From positions 1 through 64,000 of the forward strand of contig JAVWCU010000002.1 of assembly GCA_036648855.1 (NCBI GenBank): a stretch of DNA of 64,000 nt, written 5' to 3'. Position numbers and translations under genes: made by a program. Positions 15,540-24,485 of this stretch are shown here, piece by piece. Source of the DNA: Faecenecus sp036648855. Lineage in GTDB: Bacteria; Bacillota_I; Bacilli_A; RF39; UBA660. Every line of letters begins with the position of its first letter. The first letter of the stretch is position 1. Below the pieces are notes generated by a model, which worked only from the letters and a program-made list of their open reading frames with translations, had not been told where the DNA came from and made no database searches.

Positions 15540-17501
15540 GTGAAGTGGATAAAGAGGTGTTTTAAAGCCGGTGTTTTAAGTTTGTTTTTGGCTATTTTAA
15601 TTTTATTAGGCTTGTATGGATATGCTAAATTAAGCCCTAAGTTGCCAATTAAGAGTGCTAATGCTCTTGCTATGTATGATAATACTAATAACTTGTTTTT
15701 TCAGGGAACAGGCTCTAAAGAATGGATTTCTTTAAAGGAAATATCACCCTATCTAATAAGTGCCACTATTTCAACAGAAGACAAAACCTTTTATAAACAT
15801 TTTGGTTTTGATCCACTGAGAATTGCTAAGGCTTTTTATATTAATTTTAAAGCAGGGACTACAAAGCAAGGAGCATCAACCATATCTCAGCAATATGCAA
15901 AAAACTTGTTTCTAGACTTTGATAAGACTTGGGAAAGAAAAATCGAGGAAATGTGGCTGACTATACAACTAGAAGTACATTATAGTAAGCAGCAAATTAT
16001 AGAAGGCTATTTAAATACAATAAATTATGGGCATGGTATGTATGGAATTGAAAATGCCGCTAAATTTTATTTTAATAAGAGTGCTAAAAACTTAGACTTA
16101 GCAGAAGCTGCTATGTTAACTGGAATACCTAAATCACCATCTAATTATTCGCCCCTAGTTAATCCTATTTTAGCAGCTAAGAGACAACAGATGATTTTAA
16201 GGCAAATGTATAAGAATAAATTTATAAGTGAAGATGAATTAAATACTGCCTTATCTGAAAGTCTGAGCTATGTTGGAGAAAAAAACTCTGTTAATTTAAA
16301 TACTATTATGTATTATCAGGATGCCGTTATTAGGGAATTAAAAGATATTAGTTCTATTCCAACTTCTTATACGGCAACAGGAGGAATAAGAATATTTACA
16401 AATTTAGATATGGAAGCCCAGATTACTTTGGAAAATACTACTTTGAAAGACATTCCTAGTGAGAGCAAGCTGCAAACTGCTAGTGTAATGTTAAAACCAG
16501 AAACAGGAAAAATAATAGCTTTAGTTGGAGGAAGAGATTATAGCAATTCTCAGTTTAATAGGGCGGTACAATCAAAGAGGCAGGTTGGGTCTACTATGAA
16601 ACCTTATCTTTACTATGCAGCTTTAGACAATGGGTTTACTTCTAGTTCAACTTTTATGAGTGAAGAAACCACTTTTACATTTTCAAATAATAAAACTTAT
16701 TCTCCACAAAATTACGGTGGTACTTATGCCGGAAAGCCTATTTCTTTAGCAACGGCAATTGCCTATTCTGATAATATTTATGCTGTTAAAACTCATATGT
16801 TTTTAGGAGAAAATGCTTTAGTTAATACCCTTAAGTCTCTTGGTATTACAGCTAATTTACAAGCTATACCATCTCTTCCCTTGGGTACTGCTGAAATTAA
16901 TATTATGGAAATGGCAGCAGGATATGCGGCTTTTGCCAATCAGGGCTATTTAGTAAAACCCCACTTAATTAATAGAGTAGAAGACTTAGCTGGGAATATT
17001 TTGTACGAATATAAAGAAACAATAAAACAAGTGTTAGATCCTAATATTACTTTCATTCTGAGTGAACTGCTTACTACTACCTATGACTCTATGTTTATTG
17101 ATTATAGTTATCCTACAGCTATAAATATTGCTCCTAAATTAACTCATAAATTTGCTTTAAAATCTGGGACTACTGATGTTGATCACTGGTCAATTGGTTA
17201 TAATAGAGACATTGTAACTGCTGTTTGGATTGGCTATGATGACAGTAGTAAACTAGCAGTTAGTGATTATAAATATTCTAGAAATATCTGGGCTGATACG
17301 GTTGAGGGATATTTAAAAGACTCACCTGATAATTGGTATACTATTCCTAGTAATGTAGTTGGAATATTGGTTAATCCTATTACAGGAAGACCTGCTACTA
17401 AGGAAGATAAGAAAAGAAAAATTATGTACTATATAAAAGGCTCTGAACCAAACGGTACAGAACCTGCATTTGATGAAATAACTAAGGGTGAAGAACCTTA
17501 A
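15540..17501 (+). CDS. Class A penicillin-binding protein (transglycosylase/transpeptidase)
   Basis: Bifunctional peptidoglycan synthase (653 residues). An N-terminal transmembrane helix covers about 11-30. The glycosyltransferase (GT51) domain shows EDKTFYKHFGFD with catalytic Glu near 79 and QGASTISQQYAKNLFL. The transpeptidase has the SxxK box in GSTMKP near 350, the SxN box in YSDN near 410, and KSGT near 540. An ATG at 15522 overlaps the Shine-Dalgarno itself, so the GTG at 15540 (8 bases after GGAGG) is chosen. It resembles PbpG (PBP2d) by length and location. It is plus-strand, against replication, and its 3' end overlaps pduL by 4 bp tail to tail. Confidence 0.92.
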   Translation: MKWIKRCFKAGVLSLFLAILILLGLYGYAKLSPKLPIKSANALAMYDNTNNLFFQGTGSKEWISLKEISPYLISATISTEDKTFYKHFGFDPLRIAKAFYINFKAGTTKQGASTISQQYAKNLFLDFDKTWERKIEEMWLTIQLEVHYSKQQIIEGYLNTINYGHGMYGIENAAKFYFNKSAKNLDLAEAAMLTGIPKSPSNYSPLVNPILAAKRQQMILRQMYKNKFISEDELNTALSESLSYVGEKNSVNLNTIMYYQDAVIRELKDISSIPTSYTATGGIRIFTNLDMEAQITLENTTLKDIPSESKLQTASVMLKPETGKIIALVGGRDYSNSQFNRAVQSKRQVGSTMKPYLYYAALDNGFTSSSTFMSEETTFTFSNNKTYSPQNYGGTYAGKPISLATAIAYSDNIYAVKTHMFLGENALVNTLKSLGITANLQAIPSLPLGTAEINIMEMAAGYAAFANQGYLVKPHLINRVEDLAGNILYEYKETIKQVLDPNITFILSELLTTTYDSMFIDYSYPTAINIAPKLTHKFALKSGTTDVDHWSIGYNRDIVTAVWIGYDDSSKLAVSDYKYSRNIWADTVEGYLKDSPDNWYTIPSNVVGILVNPITGRPATKEDKKRKIMYYIKGSEPNGTEPAFDEITKGEEP

Positions 17502-18058
17502 ATAATTATTTCAGCTTTATCATTACAAATTACTAAATGACTATTAGCGTCATCTGTATCTAAATGCATTTCAAAATAAGCTTGAGGCTGTTCTTTAATA
17601 ATAACATTAGATAAAAGGCCCCCTTTTAAAGATGAAATTTTTACTTCGACAGTTTTTACTTTAGTTAGACCTAGCTTTTCTCTTGTCAAAGGGTCAATAT
17701 GAATGTGTCGTGTTGGAATAATGGCACAAGAACGAGTTATAGAACCAGAGGGCCCTATTATAGTAATAGTAGCAGCCTCTGTTAAGTCACCTGATACCCT
17801 AACCGGAGGATTAATTCCCAGAGTATATGCATCAGTTTTAGATAGTTCTACTTGAGTATAGTCTCTAGTAGGGCCTATAACACGAATGTTATCCATTCTT
17901 TTTTTAGGGGTTTCAATACTTAGTTTTAAAGTTGAAGCATATTGACCTGGCTGGTTTAAATTATGATCATTAGTTAAAATATGGGTGCCACATAATAATT
18001 CTAAATCACTTTCTGTTAAATGAATATGTCGATTTGAAACACCAATTGGTACTTGCAT
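17498..18058 (-). CDS. pduL: PduL-type phosphate acyltransferase
   Basis: Zinc-dependent phosphotransacylase (186 residues) converting acyl-CoA (acetyl- or propionyl-CoA) and phosphate to acyl-phosphate and CoA. The duplicated beta-barrel halves are visible as VSNRHIHLTESDLELL at the N-terminus and PTRHIHIDPLTREKLGL around 116, each with the metal-binding HxH. Microcompartment forms have an extra N-terminal targeting peptide; this one starts directly with the domain and has no shell genes nearby. It therefore probably serves as a housekeeping Pta replacing the classical enzyme. Confidence 0.88.
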   Translation of the reverse strand: MQVPIGVSNRHIHLTESDLELLCGTHILTNDHNLNQPGQYASTLKLSIETPKKRMDNIRVIGPTRDYTQVELSKTDAYTLGINPPVRVSGDLTEAATITIIGPSGSITRSCAIIPTRHIHIDPLTREKLGLTKVKTVEVKISSLKGGLLSNVIIKEQPQAYFEMHLDTDDANSHLVICNDKAEIII

Positions 18059-18116
18059 GATTTACCTCATTTCTATTTGATTATTAGTATAATTATAGCA
18101 CTTGTTTAGAATTTTC

Positions 18117-18144
18117 GTATATTAAACTTTTATCCTCATATAAT
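18117..18144 (+). promoter_or_regulatory. Sigma-E-like promoter of gerQ
   Basis: GTATATT (18117-18123), a 13-base spacer and CATATAAT (18137-18144) match the sigma-E consensus KMATATT-N13/14-CATACAHT at nearly all positions. It lies 31 bases before gerQ, a sigma-E gene in B. subtilis. Confidence 0.65.
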
Positions 18145-18174
18145 TTTACTGTAAGTATAGAAAGGAAGAGTTTA

Positions 18175-18516
18175 ATGAACCATAACTATTTTAGAAATTC
18201 TATGTACCCTGAACCTGCATATATTCCCGGAGAAAGTACTAGTCCTCCAAATACTAATATACCTAGTTATAATCAAAATTATAATAATGAGCAGTACGCT
18301 TTAAATATTTTAGAAAAAAACATTGGAAAAACCGCTACTTTTTATATGTCATATTCTGACTCTTTGGAGTGGAGAGATAAAATATTTGTTGGTATAATTG
18401 AGTCAGCAGGCAAGGACTATGCTCTTATTCATGATCCTATAACTGGCAAACGAAATCTTTTATGGACTGTTTATTTAAATTATGTAACCTTTGATGAAGG
18501 AATTAAAATTAATTAA
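18175..18516 (+). CDS. gerQ: Spore coat protein GerQ
   Basis: Coat protein (113 residues) that in B. subtilis is cross-linked into the coat by transglutaminase and is needed for the cortex hydrolase CwlJ. A Pro/Asn/Tyr-rich low-complexity N-terminus (1-40) is followed by the conserved domain: EKNIGKTATFYMSY, FVGIIESAGKDYALIHDP and GKRNLLWTVYLNYVTFDEGI. It has its own sigma-E-like promoter and a strong RBS (AAAGGAAG). In B. subtilis it also lies near ung. Confidence 0.93.
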   Translation: MNHNYFRNSMYPEPAYIPGESTSPPNTNIPSYNQNYNNEQYALNILEKNIGKTATFYMSYSDSLEWRDKIFVGIIESAGKDYALIHDPITGKRNLLWTVYLNYVTFDEGIKIN

Positions 18517-18522
18517 TAGTAG

Positions 18523-18551
18523 TTGTACCATTCTTTTTTCTTTGATATAAT
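18523..18551 (+). promoter_or_regulatory. Sigma-A promoter of the lemA-like gene
   Basis: TTGTAC (18523-18528), a 17-base spacer and a perfect TATAAT (18546-18551), 23 bases before the start codon. Confidence 0.75.
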
Positions 18552-18574
18552 AATCACATCATAGAGGTGATTAG

Positions 18575-19117
18575 ATGCCGGTAGTTTTGATGATTATACT
18601 TACTATTCTTATTGTTTGTTCTCTTATTGGAATTGTGTTTATTGTCATTTTTAATAAATATCAACTAATAAAATTAAAAATTGATGAAGCTTTAAACAAC
18701 ATAGATTTATTATTACAAAAGAAACTAGATTTTATATCTAAAGCTATACCTTTAGTAAAGGAGCATAGTAAAGAAGATACGGGAGAGTTACAGAAAGTAC
18801 TGCTTTTAAAAACTAAAAAGCTAAATAATTTTCAATTAGATGAGCAATTAGTTAAAGCTAAACATGATTTTCAAGAATTATTAGATATTTATCCAGTTTT
18901 AGAAAAGAAAAAATCTTTAGCTAAATTAGAGTTTGGATTAGAAGATACTGAGGAAGATTTAGAGGCTGCTAAAGACTATTATAATGATAATGTTAAACTA
19001 TATAATAAATTAGTTGCGTGTTTTCCTTCTAATATTGTTGGTTTTATTTTTCATTATAAAAAGAAAGAGCTTTTTGCTAATAAACAAGAAGAAATGTTTG
19101 AAATATTAAAAAAGTAG
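18575..19117 (+). CDS. LemA-family membrane protein
   Basis: Protein of 180 residues with one N-terminal transmembrane helix (about 3-27) and a long helical, coiled-coil-prone cytosolic part. Family features are the early NKYQLIKLKIDEALNNIDLLLQKKLDFI and the late YYNDNVKLYNKLVACFPSNIVGFIF. Biochemical role is unknown. AGAGGTGA precedes the ATG. The stop codon is part of a bidirectional terminator shared with ung. Confidence 0.85.
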   Translation: MPVVLMIILTILIVCSLIGIVFIVIFNKYQLIKLKIDEALNNIDLLLQKKLDFISKAIPLVKEHSKEDTGELQKVLLLKTKKLNNFQLDEQLVKAKHDFQELLDIYPVLEKKKSLAKLEFGLEDTEEDLEAAKDYYNDNVKLYNKLVACFPSNIVGFIFHYKKKELFANKQEEMFEILKK

Positions 19118-19130
19118 GTAACTACTTTTT
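19109..19130. terminator. Bidirectional terminator between lemA-like gene and ung
   Basis: Perfect 9-bp inverted repeat (19109-19117 with 19122-19130, loop GTAA). A run of A on the left arm and T on the right let it work in both directions. It includes the lemA stop codon, and its right arm overlaps the first base of the ung stop. Confidence 0.9.
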
Positions 19131-19791
19131 ATTTTAGTTCCCAGTTTATTGGGTCTATGTGATTTTCTACTAGAAATTTATTAGTTTTAGAAAATGGCTT
19201 ACTACCAAAAAAACCTCTATAAGCTGAAAAGGGAGAAGGATGGCAAGAAGACAAAATATAGTGATTTTTATTTGTAATTAACGACTTTTTATTAATAGCA
19301 AAATTACCCCATAGAATAAACACTACTGGGGTCTTTTTATCATTTAATAAAGAAATAACTTTATCTGTAAATTGCTCCCACCCTTTATCTTTATGAGAAG
19401 CTGGGGAACCCTGTTCTACTGTTAAAACAGTATTAAGTAAGAGTACACCTTCTTTTGCCCAAGAAACAAGGCTTCCTGATAGTGGCGTACGATAGCCTAA
19501 ATCCATTGTTAGTTCTTTTAAGATATTAACTAAGGAAGGAGGCTTTTTAGTACCGTCTTTTACTGAAAAAGATAGGCCCTCCGCTTGGTTTGCCCCGTGA
19601 TAAGGATCTTGACCTAATATTACTACTTTAACTTTTGAATATGGAGTATATTCAAATGCATTAAAAATATCCTCTGTTTTGGGGTAAATAGTTTTGTTTT
19701 TATATTCTTCTTGAATAAATTGCATTAGTTTTTTAAAGTAAATTTTTTCCTGCTCTGCACCTAAAATTGTTTGCCAATCATTATGAAACAT
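19129..19791 (-). CDS. ung: Uracil-DNA glycosylase
   Basis: Family 1 base-excision repair enzyme (220 residues) removing uracil from DNA. The catalytic water-activating motif GQDPYHG has Asp62, and the leucine/minor-groove loop motif reads HPSPFSAYRGFFG with the catalytic His near 185. Standard length (about 225). An AAGGAAG RBS precedes the ATG. Position beside gerQ mirrors B. subtilis. Confidence 0.96.
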   Translation of the reverse strand: MFHNDWQTILGAEQEKIYFKKLMQFIQEEYKNKTIYPKTEDIFNAFEYTPYSKVKVVILGQDPYHGANQAEGLSFSVKDGTKKPPSLVNILKELTMDLGYRTPLSGSLVSWAKEGVLLLNTVLTVEQGSPASHKDKGWEQFTDKVISLLNDKKTPVVFILWGNFAINKKSLITNKNHYILSSCHPSPFSAYRGFFGSKPFSKTNKFLVENHIDPINWELK

Positions 19792-19822
19792 ATTTTCACT
19801 TCCTTACTTTTATTTAGATACT

Positions 19823-19901
19823 ATAATATTACTTAGATAAATAAACTTTATCCACTACTAAAGTGGATAAAATAAATAAGTGAAAATTAAAGTAATATTA
19901 T
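19823..19901. repeat. Long imperfect inverted repeat with DnaA-box-like core
   Basis: Outer arms of 12 bp (19823-19834 and 19890-19901) and inner arms of 10 bp (19847-19856 and 19862-19871) are perfect; the segments between them differ in length. The inner arms contain TTATCCACT facing its complement, 8 of 9 matches to the DnaA box on each strand. It lies in the 171-bp ung-rlmH gap, where no gene is seen. Confidence 0.7.
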
Positions 19902-19962
19902 AAAAGCAGACAACCTCAACAAGAGAACTATCTACTTTTACTTAACTATTTAAATTATTCTC

Positions 19963-20418
19963 CTACTTATGATATACCTCATTGTGCATAATTTTAAAGG
20001 CTCTATAAATCTGTTCTATTAACATTACTCTAAACATTTGATGAGGAAAAGTCATTTTACTAAATGATAGTTTTTCTTTAGATAAGCCCTTAATAGATTC
20101 ATCTAAACCATATGATCCGCCTATGATAAAAGTAATATTATTATTAACTAGAAATACTTGTTCTAATTTTTCAGAAAAAGCTGTAGAAGTCATACTATTA
20201 CCCTCTATTTCTAAAGTAATTATATAATCTTTAGGATTTATAACTTTTAGTATTTTCTCACTTTCTTTTTTTAGTGCTACCTTATAATCTGTTATGCCTT
20301 CATCTATAACTTCAATTATTTCTATGTCCATATATTTTTTTATTCTTTTTTTGTATTCTATAATAGCTTCTATCCAATACTTCTCTTTTAATTTACCAAC
20401 ACATATTATTTTAATCAT
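19963..20418 (-). CDS. rlmH: 23S rRNA pseudouridine-1915 N3-methyltransferase
   Basis: SPOUT-class SAM methyltransferase (151 residues) acting on pseudouridine 1915 in helix 69 of 23S rRNA. The SAM-binding knot shows FIIGGSYGL and LSFSKMTFPHQMFRVMLIEQIYRAF, and the conserved C-terminus ends VYHK. Its ATG directly follows the walJ stop codon, so they are coupled in the dnaB-M23-walJ-rlmH transcript. Confidence 0.95.
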   Translation of the reverse strand: MIKIICVGKLKEKYWIEAIIEYKKRIKKYMDIEIIEVIDEGITDYKVALKKESEKILKVINPKDYIITLEIEGNSMTSTAFSEKLEQVFLVNNNITFIIGGSYGLDESIKGLSKEKLSFSKMTFPHQMFRVMLIEQIYRAFKIMHNEVYHK

Positions 20419-21180
20419 TTATACCTCTATCAATGCTGTTGCTTCATACTGCTTAGCCAGAATTATTTCTCTATCCTTATTAACAGAGATTAATTCATCT
20501 TTAGTAGTCTGATAGGCCAAAGCTTCTGTATTATTATTTTCACTTAAGTGAGCTAAAACTATATATTTGGTATGTTCCCCTACAAATTTAGAAAGATATT
20601 CAGCCGTCATATGATTAGATAAATGTCCCTCATCCCCTATTACTCTTTGCTTTAAATAGTAGGGATATGAGCCATCCATTAACAAGCTTTCATCATGATT
20701 ACTTTCTATAATGTAAATATCTGCATCCTTTAACTTTGAAAATAATTTTTTATTAATATATCCTGTATCAGTAATATAAACTAATTTTTCTAGCAAACAA
20801 CTAATTATATAACCCACAGAATAGGGGGTATCATGAGAAGTTGGAAATAATTCTATATTAAAGTCCCCTATCTGACTAAAAGTATCTATAACAGATATAT
20901 TAGCTAATGGAATTATATCTTTTAATTGTTCTTTTATACCTTCTGGAACATAAACCTGGGTATTGGTTCTTTTTATAAATGAGGCTAATCCTTTTATATG
21001 ATCTTTATGATTATGTGTAATTAACACCCCACTGATTGAACTGGGTACTACATTTATGCTTTCTAGAGATTTAGCAATTGCTAAATAGGAAATTCCTATA
21101 TCAATTAACAATCTAGTTTGTCCATATTCTATATAAGTGCAATTTCCTTTAGAGCCACTTGCTAATACTTTTATTTTCAT
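20419..21180 (-). CDS. walJ: WalJ/YycJ metallo-beta-lactamase-fold hydrolase
   Basis: Predicted metal-dependent exonuclease-like protein (253 residues). It begins KVLASGSKGNCTYI and contains the metal motif LITHNHKDHIKGL near residue 55, a later Asp (YITDTGYI), and the terminal VLAHLSENNN. In B. subtilis it belongs to the walRK operon and links DNA replication with cell division; walRK is not in this window. The start ATG overlaps the stop of the M23 gene (TAATG). Confidence 0.9.
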   Translation of the reverse strand: MKIKVLASGSKGNCTYIEYGQTRLLIDIGISYLAIAKSLESINVVPSSISGVLITHNHKDHIKGLASFIKRTNTQVYVPEGIKEQLKDIIPLANISVIDTFSQIGDFNIELFPTSHDTPYSVGYIISCLLEKLVYITDTGYINKKLFSKLKDADIYIIESNHDESLLMDGSYPYYLKQRVIGDEGHLSNHMTAEYLSKFVGEHTKYIVLAHLSENNNTEALAYQTTKDELISVNKDREIILAKQYEATALIEV

Positions 21181-22670
21181 TAAAATAACGACAATGGATT
21201 TTTAGGAGTACTTCTATGAGGAACTCCCTTCCATAACCCAAAATGTAAGTGGGTCCCAAAAGCATAACCAGTGTGTCCCATTGTTCCAATGATATCTCCA
21301 GCATAAACAACATCTCCAGCTTTTTTATAACGACTAGACATGTGGGCATACTCTGTATAATAACCATTACTATGTTTTATATTAATATAGTTACCATTAG
21401 TACCTGAGTATCCACTGTTTACTACTACTCCGTTATTTGCGGCTTTAATTGGAGAACCTTCTCCTGGACCCGCAATATCAATTCCTTCATGAAGCTTACC
21501 CCAACGCCATGCAAATCGACTTGTAATAGTATAAGGGGCTTTAGTTGGCCAAACCCAACCTGCTATTGAAACTGGAACTTCATAGTTAACATTCCCTCCA
21601 GAATTACTCATAGTACCTCGTACCACGATTTTATCAACAGGAGCTTTCTCATCAACTGCCGTCAAGTTAACTACTTTTCTAATTTCACCATTAATTACTT
21701 GGTTCTTTTGAGTTACTAATCTGATTCCATCGGCTCCTTCTTGTTTAACTTCTTCATATCCAATAGACTTATTAGCGTCATTTTCATATCTAGTTTCATA
21801 TTTGACAGTTACCCTCTCAACAATATGATTTTCTTCTACCACCTGTAATTGGGGTTTTAAAATACCTAATACGACATTTTGTCCTGGAAATAACAGATCT
21901 TCATCAGTTTTAAATGAAGTATTTGCTATTAAGAATTCTTCTGGAGAAATCTTATTATTAAAAGCTACATCATGTATAGTATCACCTTGTTTAACCTGAT
22001 AAGTACTTTGATTTTCAACTGTTCCAAATAATAAATATTTACTTAATTCTTCAACTGTAGTATATATTTTTGCATCTACTGGAATATTTTCCTCTACAAT
22101 TGTACTATCATTCTTTATATAAATATTTTCTATTCTTTTACCAGTATCGACAATTGGTTTTTGAGTATTGTTTTCATAAGCTTTTAACTGATCTTTATTA
22201 ATAAATGCTTGAGTGGTTTTATAAATAGCCGAAGTGAAAATGTTCTTATCTAAAACATAAATACTTTGATCGGCTGTTTTAATCTTTTCTCCATTCTCAT
22301 TTATTTCTTCAATTCCACGAATTAGTATTTTATAGCCATTGATCGTAAAAGGACTAATATCCTTGATTTGGTTATAGATATCCTCAGTTGAAGATGTCTT
22401 TAAATTATAAGTTATTTCTTTAACAATATCTAAATCCCTAGGGGTATATACTTTAGAGACCTTATATATTTCCTTTAAATGGGCTTGTTCTTTATCAATA
22501 TAATTTTCCAACTCACTTTTAGAATCTATTAAACCAATTGATTTACCAGCTAGATATACTCTATAGACTTCATGTGGCGTTTTACTTTGTTCAGGAGTAA
22601 ATCCTAAAAAAACCATTGTTCCACTAATTAGAAATGCTATTAATGTTAAGAAAATTATCTTTTTATTCAT
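21180..22670 (-). CDS. Exported M23 endopeptidase with LysM and G5 domains
   Basis: Predicted extracellular peptidoglycan hydrolase or regulator (496 residues). A single N-terminal hydrophobic signal/anchor (about 4-24) is followed by a variable region to about 225, a LysM domain (YQVKQGDTIHDVAF to about 270), a G5 domain (about 275-355), and the M23 peptidase with complete zinc ligands: LHEGIDI, and HLHF near 475. Unlike SpoIIQ here, it should be active. An upstream GTG overlaps the RBS, so the ATG at 22670 is chosen. It overlaps dnaB by 8 bp. Confidence 0.9.
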   Translation of the reverse strand: MNKKIIFLTLIAFLISGTMVFLGFTPEQSKTPHEVYRVYLAGKSIGLIDSKSELENYIDKEQAHLKEIYKVSKVYTPRDLDIVKEITYNLKTSSTEDIYNQIKDISPFTINGYKILIRGIEEINENGEKIKTADQSIYVLDKNIFTSAIYKTTQAFINKDQLKAYENNTQKPIVDTGKRIENIYIKNDSTIVEENIPVDAKIYTTVEELSKYLLFGTVENQSTYQVKQGDTIHDVAFNNKISPEEFLIANTSFKTDEDLLFPGQNVVLGILKPQLQVVEENHIVERVTVKYETRYENDANKSIGYEEVKQEGADGIRLVTQKNQVINGEIRKVVNLTAVDEKAPVDKIVVRGTMSNSGGNVNYEVPVSIAGWVWPTKAPYTITSRFAWRWGKLHEGIDIAGPGEGSPIKAANNGVVVNSGYSGTNGNYINIKHSNGYYTEYAHMSSRYKKAGDVVYAGDIIGTMGHTGYAFGTHLHFGLWKGVPHRSTPKNPLSLF

Positions 22671-24024
22671 TTTTATCACCTTTTTTATCTGGCTCTTTTT
22701 GATAATTTAGAAATGTACTAGTGTCTCGCTTAAAGAGTAATTCAATTGTAGCAGTTGGACCACTACGATGCTTAGCAATGATAAACTCACTAACTCCACT
22801 ATTATCATTACTTCGAGCCTCTTTATTATAATAATCCTCTCGATATAAAAACGATACTATATCAGCATCTTGCTCTATAGAACCAGATTCTCTTAAATCA
22901 CTTAGAATAGGTCTTTTGTCCTCACGTCCCTCTACAGCACGTGATAATTGAGCTAAGGCAATAACAGGGACATGCAATTCCATAGCCATTGTTTTTAAAG
23001 CCCTGGAAATATCAGATACTTCTTGTTGGCGGTTTGCCCCGTATTTACCTCCGCCAGAAATTAATTGCAAGTAATCAATTACCACTATTCCAAGCCCTTC
23101 TTCACTACTGGCTAATCGTCGACATTTAGAGCGGATTTCACCAATTGTAATTCCAGGAGTGTCATCTATAACTAGTTTAGCTTCTGATAATTGACTAATT
23201 GCTTCATTAACTCTTTTCCAATCATTATTTAAAAGATTACCTGTCCTTAACTTATAACCATCTATTTGGCCAAGTGATGACAACATTCTCATTGCTAATT
23301 GTTCTGCACTCATTTCCAGATTAAATAAAGCTACTGTCTTATCAGTATTCATAGCTATATAGGTAGAAAAATTTAAGGCAAATGCTGTTTTACCCATAGC
23401 TGGACGGGCTGCAATTACAATAAATTCATTTTCGTGAAAGCCTGCTGTTATTTTATCAATTCCATACCAGCCTGTTGGTAAACCTGTTACTTCCCCTTTA
23501 GCAAGTGATAACTTTTCTAAGTCAGCTTGAGCTTTATATAGGACATCTTTTATATTCCTAAATTCACTAGACTTACGGTTTTTTACAACATTTAGAATTT
23601 TTTTCTCGGCCTCATCTAAAGTTTCATTAACTGAAGTTTCACTATCATAACCCATAGTTACTACAGAAGTAGCAGTTTCAATCAAATTTCTTAAAATAGC
23701 ATCATCCTCTACTATTTTTAAATAGTATTCAATATTTGCTGCGGTTGGAACTAAGCTTAGTATTTCCGATAAATACTCTACTCCCCCTATTTCGCTTAAC
23801 TGATTTTTATTCTTTAATTCAGAAGTTACAGTAGTTAAATCCACTGGAGCCTTTTTTTCAGCTAAATCTTTCATCGCAGAAAATATTTTATTATGACTAT
23901 CTAAATAGAAAGATCCACAGTTCAAAGTTTCACAAGCTTTTTCAAGGGCATATTTAGATAAAAACATAGCTCCTAAAACTGATTGTTCAGCTTCAATATT
24001 ATTTGGTAAGTTTTTAACTGCCAT
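22663..24024 (-). CDS. dnaB: Replicative DNA helicase
   Basis: Hexameric fork helicase (453 residues; DnaC in B. subtilis naming). The N-terminal domain begins NIEAEQSVLGAMF, and the RecA-like domain has Walker A ARPAMGKTAFAL near 208 and Walker B IVVIDYLQLI near 315. The arginine finger region KHRSGPTATIELLF is near the end. It starts 10 bp after rplI, as in B. subtilis (rplI-dnaC). GGAGGTG precedes the ATG. Confidence 0.96.
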   Translation of the reverse strand: MAVKNLPNNIEAEQSVLGAMFLSKYALEKACETLNCGSFYLDSHNKIFSAMKDLAEKKAPVDLTTVTSELKNKNQLSEIGGVEYLSEILSLVPTAANIEYYLKIVEDDAILRNLIETATSVVTMGYDSETSVNETLDEAEKKILNVVKNRKSSEFRNIKDVLYKAQADLEKLSLAKGEVTGLPTGWYGIDKITAGFHENEFIVIAARPAMGKTAFALNFSTYIAMNTDKTVALFNLEMSAEQLAMRMLSSLGQIDGYKLRTGNLLNNDWKRVNEAISQLSEAKLVIDDTPGITIGEIRSKCRRLASSEEGLGIVVIDYLQLISGGGKYGANRQQEVSDISRALKTMAMELHVPVIALAQLSRAVEGREDKRPILSDLRESGSIEQDADIVSFLYREDYYNKEARSNDNSGVSEFIIAKHRSGPTATIELLFKRDTSTFLNYQKEPDKKGDKNE

Positions 24025-24034
24025 AATACACCTC

Positions 24035-24475
24035 CTACTTTACTAATTGAACTTTAATTTTAACTATAACATCTTTATATAATTCTATTTCTACATCATG
24101 AAATCCTAGTGTAGCTAGATTACTTTCTAATTTTATTTCTCTTTTATCAATTTTATATCCTTTTTTATTTAGAGTTTCTTTTAATTGTTTAGGACTAATA
24201 CTTCCAAAAACACGATCATGCTCTCCAGCTTTTACTTTAAAAACGAAAATTTCTTTTTCTAATATAGCTTTTAAGACTAAGGCTTCATCTCTCTTTTTAT
24301 TTTTCTCTGTTTCTAGTGTGGCTTGAGTTCTTTTTAATTTTGCTAAATTTTGATCATTATAAGCAACAGCATAGCCTTTTGTTATTAAGAAATTCTCTCC
24401 ATAACCGTCTTTTACTGTTTTAATTTCATTCTTTCTGCCTTGCCCTTTTAGGTCTTTAATAAAAATAACTTGCAT
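24035..24475 (-). CDS. rplI: 50S ribosomal protein L9
   Basis: bL9 (146 residues). The N-terminal rRNA-binding domain shows MQVIFIKDLKGQGRKNEIKTVKDGYGENFLI, then comes the long connecting helix and the C-terminal domain ending FHDVEIELYKDVIVKIKVQLV. It lies between the gdpP-like gene and dnaB with 10-bp gaps, in one operon. Confidence 0.96.
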   Translation of the reverse strand: MQVIFIKDLKGQGRKNEIKTVKDGYGENFLITKGYAVAYNDQNLAKLKRTQATLETEKNKKRDEALVLKAILEKEIFVFKVKAGEHDRVFGSISPKQLKETLNKKGYKIDKREIKLESNLATLGFHDVEIELYKDVIVKIKVQLVK

Positions 24476-24485
24476 AATTATCCTC

